DNA from: Fimenecus sp045613685
Lineage (GTDB): Bacteria > Bacillota > Clostridia > Oscillospirales > Acutalibacteraceae
Direction of reading: 5' to 3'
NCBI GenBank assembly: GCA_045613685.1
Contig: JAZLBL010000017.1
Coordinates: 8,587-72,586 of the forward strand
DNA: 64,000 bases
Part shown: in pieces, positions 59,111 to 64,000 of the stretch
How positions within the stretch are numbered: the stretch's first letter is position 1
Layout: each line of letters opens with the position of its first letter
Made by a program: the position numbers and the translations under genes
The notes under the pieces: model-generated
What the model was told of the DNA's origin: nothing
The model's database searches: none
The model's input: the letters and a program-made list of their open reading frames with translations, nothing else

Positions 59111-59139
59111 ATGATAACACTAAAAAAACAAAAAGTCAA
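59111..59139 (-). promoter_or_regulatory. Promoter of the 36-residue protein gene
   Basis: Minus strand TTGACT, 17-bp spacer, TATCAT, with TG one base upstream of the -10 (extended type). Confidence 0.85.
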
Positions 59140-59148
59140 GTGTTTTTG

Positions 59149-59186
59149 CACAATGAATTTAACTAATGTTTGTGCAATATGCACAA
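59149..59186. promoter_or_regulatory. Candidate operators GCACAA
   Basis: A half site GCACAA (59149-59154), and an inverted pair TTGTGC-AATAT-GCACAA (59170-59186), directly upstream of the -35 of the small gene. Confidence 0.5.
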
Positions 59187-59375
59187 TTTGATGAAGTGCG
59201 GATTTGTTTACAATAAACTCTAAACTATTTATCTGGATTTTAAATTTTTATGCAGAATTAACAAAAACAGAAAAGATTTTGAGTTTTTCAAGAATTTTTC
59301 ATTTGTTAGACAATTTAAAACTATAAAAATCTTTGTGCAAATTTTTATAAAAAATTTTTTAATAGTTATTTTAGG

Positions 59376-59465
59376 TTGGAAAAACTATAATTGTAAACAA
59401 ACTATTAAATTTTAAAAACTATCTTGCAATGCATAATAGTATGTGCTAATATATTATTGTAAACT
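59376..59465 (+). promoter_or_regulatory. Promoter region of the PadR gene with repeated motifs
   Basis: TTGGAAAAAC, then AATTGTAAACAAACTA (59389-59404, also at 58931-58946). The promoter is TTGCAA-17 bp-TAATAT (59424-59452), inside TTGCAATGCATA and TGCTAATATATTAT; TGTAAAC follows. The 59187-59375 stretch is AT-rich with no gene seen. Confidence 0.7.
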
Positions 59466-59505
59466 GGTGAAAGACTATATACATATTATATAAAGGAGGG
59501 CGCTT

Positions 59506-59823
59506 ATGAATACACAGTTCAAAAAAGGTGTGCTTGAACTTTGTGCACTCACATTGCTGTTAGAAGAAGATAAATATGGCTATGAGCTTGCAGATATGCT
59601 GGGCAAAAAAATGACCGTATCAGAAGGTAGCGTTTATCCAATGCTTAAACGTTTGCAGACAGAGGGTTACTTTGAAACTTATCTGAAAGAGTCGCCCAAT
59701 GGACCTGCAAGAAAATATTATCGCATAACAATCAGTGGCAAACAGCGTCAGGCAATGCTTTTAAAACAATGGACAGAGTTTACAAACCAAGTTAACTCAT
59801 TTTTTGAGGGGGTATCAATATGA
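59506..59823 (+). CDS. PadR-family transcriptional regulator
   Basis: The 105-residue protein is a PadR winged helix: KKGVLELCALTLLLEEDKYGYELADML, VSEGSVYPMLKRLQTEGYFETYL and PARKYYRITISGKQ. It has only a short C-terminal helix (PadR-s2 type) for dimerisation. AAAGGAGGG precedes the ATG. It overlaps the DUF1700 gene by four bases. PadR-DUF1700 pairs are common in Firmicutes, where the regulator senses envelope damage or drugs and controls its own operon. Confidence 0.93.
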   Translation: MNTQFKKGVLELCALTLLLEEDKYGYELADMLGKKMTVSEGSVYPMLKRLQTEGYFETYLKESPNGPARKYYRITISGKQRQAMLLKQWTEFTNQVNSFFEGVSI

Positions 59824-60308
59824 ATAAAATAGATTTTTTGAATGAACTTTATTATTATCTCGGACCATTACCGAAAAAAGAAAAAGAAGAAATCATTGCA
59901 GATTTTCGCGAGCATTTCCGTGAAGGTGCATTAGCAGGTAAAACTGACGAACAAATCTGTAATGGATTAGGCACACCATTTGAATGCGCAAAGCAATATG
60001 TAGGGGACGCAATCGAACAAAAGACAGTAACACCTGACGGCAAGAAGAAACACAGTAAAACTTTTTGGACGGTTGCTCTTGTGTGGAATGTGATTCAAGC
60101 ATTCTTGTCAATTCCAATTACATTTGGTCTCTTTGTTGCATCGGCAATTATGATTGTTGCATATTGCTTTATAGTTCCTGCAGTTGCATCGACAGCGTTC
60201 CTTGTTTTTGCAATCGCATCAACATCAGCAGTTATTTGCCTTGCGGTTATCACATTGCTTTGGGCAATAATCGAAATCAAGTTTTGTATTGAAAAAATAA
60301 ACAAGTAA
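59820..60308 (+). CDS. DUF1700 family membrane protein
   Basis: The 162-residue protein starts with the DUF1700 cytoplasmic helices (KIDFLNELYYYLGPLPKKEKEEII, FREHFREG, LGTPFECAKQY) and has three membrane segments after residue 80. DUF1700 proteins work with PadR regulators and often a DUF4097 protein; the latter is not found here. Its start is inside the padR stop (ATGA). Confidence 0.9.
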   Translation: MNKIDFLNELYYYLGPLPKKEKEEIIADFREHFREGALAGKTDEQICNGLGTPFECAKQYVGDAIEQKTVTPDGKKKHSKTFWTVALVWNVIQAFLSIPITFGLFVASAIMIVAYCFIVPAVASTAFLVFAIASTSAVICLAVITLLWAIIEIKFCIEKINK

Positions 60309-60320
60309 GGAGAGATGATT

Positions 60321-60509
60321 ATGAAAAAAGCATTGATAGCATTTGTAGTTCTTTTTGTAATTTCACTCTTTACAGCACTTGTAAGCTTTGCAGTTTGCGG
60401 TGGCGAGCTTATTAAAACAGGAATTGAGTATGGCGTTGAAGCTTACAAAGAATATAAAGCAGAAAAAGAAACACAAAATGATATTTTGGCAATGATTGAA
60501 ATGCCATAA
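60321..60509 (+). CDS. Small single-pass membrane protein
   Basis: The 62-residue product has one membrane segment (about 5-25) or uncleaved signal, and a charged tail (EAYKEYKAEKETQNDILAMIE). ATG 60321 lies eight bases behind AAGGAG; the ATG at 60315 is too close to it. It lies 12 bases behind the DUF1700 gene in the same operon. I do not recognise a family. Confidence 0.7.
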   Translation: MKKALIAFVVLFVISLFTALVSFAVCGGELIKTGIEYGVEAYKEYKAEKETQNDILAMIEMP

Positions 60510-60524
60510 CTTAGGAGTCGGGGT

Positions 60525-61187
60525 ATGGAATTAACTTTTCATAATGATAGATTATTCAAGGTTTTTATTGAAGTTAATGGTGTGGAGTATGTGATTAAGC
60601 CCAACAGTACTATGACGGTGTATTGTGCATCGGAAGCTCCAACTGTGATAAAGCTATCTCGCAAGATGAAGAGCTTTGCGTTGTTGAATCCATTTAGTAT
60701 GGAACATGCATTGTCAATGGGCTTTGAAAGTTTGGTAACACTAATCTTAACTTCAACTTATACATTGAATTTCACTGGAAGTGATGCACAATATTTTACA
60801 ATTAAAGATGATGTGTTTAATTGCGACAAGTATTATCAATACGAAAGATTGATTCTTGACGACCCAATTATAAAAAACAATTGCACCTATGAAATCACAA
60901 GAAAGAAAAAGATAAAAAAGAGAGTAAAATTATTTAATGCTTATACTGTTATTGCTATATTAGCATTAGCTTTCGTTGCTTCTGCAGTTATACCAAAGTG
61001 GGAAAACTTAAAAACAGGTACAATAAATCTCTCTGATTTAGATAGTAACTTTCTTATAGGAATAGCATTGTTTATCTGGTCTGCTTTAGGGAAAATAAGG
61101 GTTTTAAAAAGATATAAAAAAGCAACAAACAATAAACATATTCAAGATTGTTTTAACGGACGCATTGAAGAATATGTAGAAAAGTGA
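60525..61187 (+). CDS. Membrane protein of unknown function in the PadR operon
   Basis: The 220-residue protein has an N-terminal beta-rich soluble region (residues 1-125; FHNDRLFKVFIEVNGVEYVIKP) and two membrane segments (about 140-160 and 175-195), separated by a short loop; the C-terminus is basic. No known domain. LTAGGAG-type site TTAGGAG precedes the ATG. It fits an envelope-stress operon but nothing more can be said. Confidence 0.7.
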   Translation: MELTFHNDRLFKVFIEVNGVEYVIKPNSTMTVYCASEAPTVIKLSRKMKSFALLNPFSMEHALSMGFESLVTLILTSTYTLNFTGSDAQYFTIKDDVFNCDKYYQYERLILDDPIIKNNCTYEITRKKKIKKRVKLFNAYTVIAILALAFVASAVIPKWENLKTGTINLSDLDSNFLIGIALFIWSALGKIRVLKRYKKATNNKHIQDCFNGRIEEYVEK

Positions 61188-61224
61188 TAAAATATAAAAA
61201 TCAAATGAAAAAGGAGAAATTAAA

Positions 61225-61473
61225 ATGTTTAAAGAAAAGAAACTTTATAGAAGCACAAATAAAATGATTGGTGGCGTTTGCGCTGGTATCGCAGAGTTCT
61301 TCGACATTGACCCAACAATTGTGAGAGTTGCTTATGCACTTATCTCACTCTTCACAGCTGGATTTGCTGGAACAATTGTTTATATTGTTCTCTTGCTCAT
61401 TATTCCACAACGCCCATTCCCAGATTATCAGTATAACGAATTTGAAGAAAACAGAACAAACGATAATCAATAA
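61225..61473 (+). CDS. PspC-domain protein
   Basis: The 82-residue protein is a PspC domain: KKLYRSTNKMIGGVCAGIAEFF, DIDPTIVRVAYALISLF and IVYIVLLLIIPQ, with a short acidic tail. PspC proteins are membrane sensors or effectors of phage-shock/envelope-stress responses. AAAGGAG precedes the ATG. With PadR and DUF1700 it suggests that this operon answers to membrane or cell-wall stress. A terminator follows. Confidence 0.93.
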   Translation: MFKEKKLYRSTNKMIGGVCAGIAEFFDIDPTIVRVAYALISLFTAGFAGTIVYIVLLLIIPQRPFPDYQYNEFEENRTNDNQ

Positions 61474-61489
61474 GATAATCAAAACAATG

Positions 61490-61520
61490 ATACGGCAGGT
61501 GAAAATCTGCCGTATTTTTT
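61490..61520 (+). terminator. Terminator after the PspC gene
   Basis: ATACGGCAG/CTGCCGTAT with T6. The DNA from here to 61685 is AT-rich with no gene seen. Confidence 0.92.
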
Positions 61521-61685
61521 ATGCTTTTTAGGGCGTTTTTGCTATACCTATTATATATAGGGGATTTTGCTGCTTGATTTATATTTGTTTTTGTGGTGCA
61601 TTTTTATTAAAAACACAATATATTGTGGCAAAAATTATGCTTAAAAATTTTCTGCGAAATTAACAAAGTTTTTTTCAAAAAGTTA

Positions 61686-61714
61686 TTGCATTTTCACAAA
61701 TTATATGTTACAAT
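61686..61714 (+). promoter_or_regulatory. Promoter of the S10 ribosomal protein operon
   Basis: TTGCAT, 17-bp spacer, TACAAT, with an extended TG. Transcription is expected to start at about 61719-61721. Confidence 0.88.
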
Positions 61715-61718
61715 TCTA

Positions 61719-62012
61719 GGGCACGCGTGGAGAAGGGCGAATTATGCCCAATTTTACACAGTGCGATATGCGATGAAGTGGTAGGTGGCTGCACGCTGAT
61801 GCAGGGAATTACCATGGAGTATGTCTGATTTTAAATCGGGCGACCAATAATGCTTTCAAAACCTTAAAGCGTAAACCCAACTGCGCTTTGTGGTACTTGC
61901 AGGGAGCATTCTGCGTTGTTTTACGCCGTCCGAAAAATCAGAACCGATTTTTCGGTTTTAAAAATGGCAGGGTTGAAACACCCGGCTAGGTTGCAAGTAA
62001 AATAACGTGCCC
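61719..62012 (+). ncRNA. 290-nt structured leader of the S10 operon
   Basis: The first bases of the transcript, GGGCACG (61719-61725), pair with CGTGCCC (62006-62012) just before the rpsJ ribosome binding site. Inside are GC-rich hairpins, including CCGAAAAATC-AGAACC-GATTTTTCGG followed by T4 (about 61929-61958), which could be an attenuator. This fits an autoregulatory ribosomal-protein leader; L4, encoded in this operon, is the classical regulator in other bacteria. The exact Rfam class was not identified. Confidence 0.7.
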
Positions 62013-62033
62013 AGAAAATTAGGAGGAAACAAA

Positions 62034-62351
62034 ATGGCAGCAACAAAAGGTAAGAAAATCAGAATCAGACTTAAGGGTTATGACCATGACCTCGTAGACA
62101 AGGCAGCTGAAAAGATTGTTGAAACAGCAAAACGTACAGGTGCTCAGGTTTCAGGTCCAGTTCCACTCCCAACAGAGAAGGAAGTTGTTACAATCCTTCG
62201 CGCTGTTCATAAGTATAAGGACAGCCGTGAACAGTTTGAACAAAGAACACACAAAAGGCTTATCGACATTTTAAGACCTTCAAACAAAACTGTTGAAGCT
62301 CTTACAAGTCTTGAGCTTCCTGCTGGCGTTGACATCGAGATTAAACTTTAA
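62034..62351 (+). CDS. rpsJ: 30S ribosomal protein S10
   Basis: The 105-residue protein has KIRIRLKGYDHDLVDKAAEKIV, SGPVPLPTEK and the RTHKRLIDI loop of S10 (NusE). It is part of the 30S head and also of the antitermination complex with NusB. I chose ATG 62034 with AGGAGG eight bases upstream; the longer frame starts inside the leader stem. Confidence 0.97.
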   Translation: MAATKGKKIRIRLKGYDHDLVDKAAEKIVETAKRTGAQVSGPVPLPTEKEVVTILRAVHKYKDSREQFEQRTHKRLIDILRPSNKTVEALTSLELPAGVDIEIKL

Positions 62352-62420
62352 TCAATAAGATTCACACCAAGCAAGGTCAAGTCGGTGAATACCGACCAAT
62401 AACCAAAGGAGGAAAATACA

Positions 62421-63053
62421 ATGAAAAAAGGTCTTATCGGTAAAAAAATCGGTATGACACAGCTTTTCGACGAAAACGGTAAAGTAATTCCTGTTACAGT
62501 TGTTGAAGCTGGTCCATGCACAGTAGTGCAGAAGAAAACTATCGAAAACGATGGTTACGAAGCAATTCAGGTTGGCTTCGGCGACGTTAAAGTTCAGAGA
62601 GTGAACAAGCCAATGGCAGGTCACTTCAAGAAGGCTGACGTTGCTCCAAAGAAAGTTCTCAAAGAGTTCAGACTCGAGAACATTGCAGATGTTAACGTAG
62701 GTGACGTTCTTAAAGCAGACATCTTCGCAGCAGGCGACAGAGTTGATGTTGTAGGAACAAGCAAAGGTAAAGGTACAGCAGGTGTAATTAAGCGTTGGAA
62801 CTTCTCACGTCTTAAAGAAACACACGGTACAGGCCCTGTTCACCGTCACGGTGGTTCACTTGGCGTTATCGACCCAGCTCGTATCTTCAAAGGCAAGAAA
62901 ATGGCTGGTCACCTTGGTTCAGAAAAAGTTACAGTTCAGAACCTTGACATTGTTAAGGTAGATGTTGAAAACAACCTTATCGCTATTAAGGGCGCTATTC
63001 CAGGTCCTAAGAACGGTATCGTAGTTATCGCAGACTCAGTTAAATCAAAGTAA
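62421..63053 (+). CDS. rplC: 50S ribosomal protein L3
   Basis: The 210-residue protein begins KKGLIGKKIGMTQLFDE and has GTSKGKGTAGVIKRWNF, HGTGPVHRHGGSLG and GKKMAGHLGSEKVTVQNL. The extended loop includes the region near the peptidyl-transferase centre and the Gln methylated by PrmB in some bacteria is not evident (GPVHRHGGS). AAGGAGG precedes the ATG. Confidence 0.97.
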   Translation: MKKGLIGKKIGMTQLFDENGKVIPVTVVEAGPCTVVQKKTIENDGYEAIQVGFGDVKVQRVNKPMAGHFKKADVAPKKVLKEFRLENIADVNVGDVLKADIFAAGDRVDVVGTSKGKGTAGVIKRWNFSRLKETHGTGPVHRHGGSLGVIDPARIFKGKKMAGHLGSEKVTVQNLDIVKVDVENNLIAIKGAIPGPKNGIVVIADSVKSK

Positions 63054-63070
63054 GAGAGGAGAGTTAAGTA

Positions 63071-63694
63071 ATGGCTAAATTAGCAGTAGTAAATACAAAG
63101 GGCAAGAAAGTTTCTGACATCGAGCTCAACGACGGCATTTTCGCTATCGAGCCAAACAAGTCAGCTATGCACCTTGTAGTAGTTAATTACCTTGCACATC
63201 AGCGTCAGGGTACACAGTCAACTCTCACTCGTGCAGAGGTGTCTGGTGGCGGTAAAAAACCATGGAGACAAAAGGGAACAGGTAGAGCTCGTCAGGGTTC
63301 AACAAGAGCTCCACAATGGACACATGGTGGTATCACATTTGGTCCTAAGCCACGTGCTTACGGATTCTCAATCAACAAGAAGGTAAGAAGACTTGCTATG
63401 AAGTCAGCTCTTTCTGCAAAGGTTGCAGCTGATGAAATGATTGTTCTTGATTCATTCGATATGGATGCTATCAAAACAAAAGAAATGGCAACAGTTCTTG
63501 GTGCTATCAAAGCAGCTAAGAAAACACTTATCGTTCTTCCAGAGAAAAACGACGTAGTTTATAAGAGTGCTAGAAACATCGAAGGTGTTAATGTTACTCT
63601 CGTAAACACACTTAACGTTTATGACATCCTTAACTGCGGCACAATCGTAGTTCTCAAGGATGCAGTTGCAAAAATTGAGGAGGTTTACGCATAA
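63071..63694 (+). CDS. rplD: 50S ribosomal protein L4
   Basis: The 207-residue protein has SAMHLVVVNYLAHQRQGTQSTLTRAEVSGGGKKPW in part, with the loop KKPWRQKGTGRARQGS lining the exit tunnel, and QWTHGGITFGPKPRAY. L4 represses the S10 operon in Gram-negative bacteria and is the prime candidate to bind the leader found upstream. It overlaps rplW by one base. Confidence 0.97.
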   Translation: MAKLAVVNTKGKKVSDIELNDGIFAIEPNKSAMHLVVVNYLAHQRQGTQSTLTRAEVSGGGKKPWRQKGTGRARQGSTRAPQWTHGGITFGPKPRAYGFSINKKVRRLAMKSALSAKVAADEMIVLDSFDMDAIKTKEMATVLGAIKAAKKTLIVLPEKNDVVYKSARNIEGVNVTLVNTLNVYDILNCGTIVVLKDAVAKIEEVYA

Positions 63695-63987
63695 TGAAAC
63701 TTGCACAGGAAATTATCCTCGCTCCCGTTATTACTGAAGAGTCAATGATGGGCACTGCAGACAAAAAGTACACATTCAAAGTTGCTAAGGATGCAACTAA
63801 GGTTGACATCGCTAAAGCTGTTGAAACACTTTTCGGCGTAAAGGTTGAAAAGGTTAACACAATGAACGTACGTGGTCAGATGAGACGCTACGGTCGTTTC
63901 GAAGGCTACAAGGCTTCTTGGAAAAAGGCTATCGTAACTTTGACAGCTGAATCAAAGACAATCGAATTCTTTGACGGAATGATGTAA
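63694..63987 (+). CDS. rplW: 50S ribosomal protein L23
   Basis: The 97-residue protein has AQEIILAPVITEESMM, YTFKVAKDATKVDIAKAVETLFGV and the loop VNTMNVRGQMRRYGR. L23 sits at the exit tunnel, where trigger factor and SRP dock. The start shares a base with the rplD stop. The operon goes on beyond the window (rplB expected). Confidence 0.97.
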   Translation: MKLAQEIILAPVITEESMMGTADKKYTFKVAKDATKVDIAKAVETLFGVKVEKVNTMNVRGQMRRYGRFEGYKASWKKAIVTLTAESKTIEFFDGMM

Positions 63988-64000
63988 TGATTTTGAGGTC

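Noticed and set aside
61719..62012. tmRNA, RNase P RNA or 6S RNA
   Set aside because: Lacks the CCA end and tag frame of tmRNA, the RNase P core motifs and the single-bubble shape of 6S; location before rpsJ favours a leader.

Overview
The window is about 38% GC and looks like a chromosome segment of a spore-forming, monoderm, anaerobic Clostridia member, probably of the Ruminococcaceae/Oscillospirales type. The evidence is a spoVAC gene and a SpoIIQ-like peptidase, a Bacillus-type LexA box, strong AGGAGG ribosome binding sites with some TTG/GTG starts, an [FeFe]-hydrogenase sensor-type cluster, a sodium-pump decarboxylase beta subunit, a walJ-rlmH-walR-walK-htrA locus and a Clostridia-type S10 operon. 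The species cannot be named from sequence alone.

Layout. 0-7 kb: end of a GPH sugar transporter, tRNA-Leu(GAG), an HXXXDG acyltransferase/condensation-type gene with a membrane partner, an XRE-membrane regulator, oadB/oadG-like genes and a DUF554 protein. 7-11 kb: operon DRTGG / HATPase / HydS-like [FeFe] hydrogenase / DRTGG / PHP, interrupted by a palindromic repeat; then a phosphopantetheinyl transferase and an M23 peptidase. 11.8-16.6 kb: lexA with its SOS box, and a nucleotide/DNA-maintenance operon on the minus strand (aldose epimerase, HAD phosphatase, rarA, dCMP deaminase, YfbR-like). 16.8-23.2 kb: murA and the wal-like locus. 23-32 kb: spoVAC, a permuted NlpC/P60-like protein, a Thr/Ser-rich lipoprotein, an EF-G-like GTPase, murD, nudF, maf, and two tandem paralogous membrane-anchored proteins.

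32-54 kb is a complete type IV pilus locus: a PilP/GspC-like protein, a LysM protein with secretin N-domains but no secretin barrel, pilT, pilC, pilM, pilN, pilO, pilB, three oversized minor pilins (594, 1353 and 437 aa), two short pilins sharing a leader motif, a YfhO-type membrane protein and the prepilin peptidase. The last part (48-54 kb) is full of palindromic repeats: a DUF559 nuclease gene enclosed in hairpin-forming inverted repeats, and two gene-less elements with shared termini.

54-64 kb: aminotransferase/tandem class II aldolase operon, an iron alcohol dehydrogenase, a gene-poor 0.8 kb region holding a previously unmarked 36-codon gene with its own promoter and ribosome binding site, a PadR/DUF1700/PspC envelope-stress-type cluster, and the start of the S10 ribosomal protein operon behind a 290-nt leader whose two ends pair.

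The most interesting items are (1) the DUF559 gene with REP-like hairpin repeats, (2) the secretin-less, LysM-anchored pilus exit protein and the giant pilin, (3) the 36-residue protein with upstream palindromic operators, (4) promoters 55 kb apart sharing three motifs, and (5) the S10 leader RNA.
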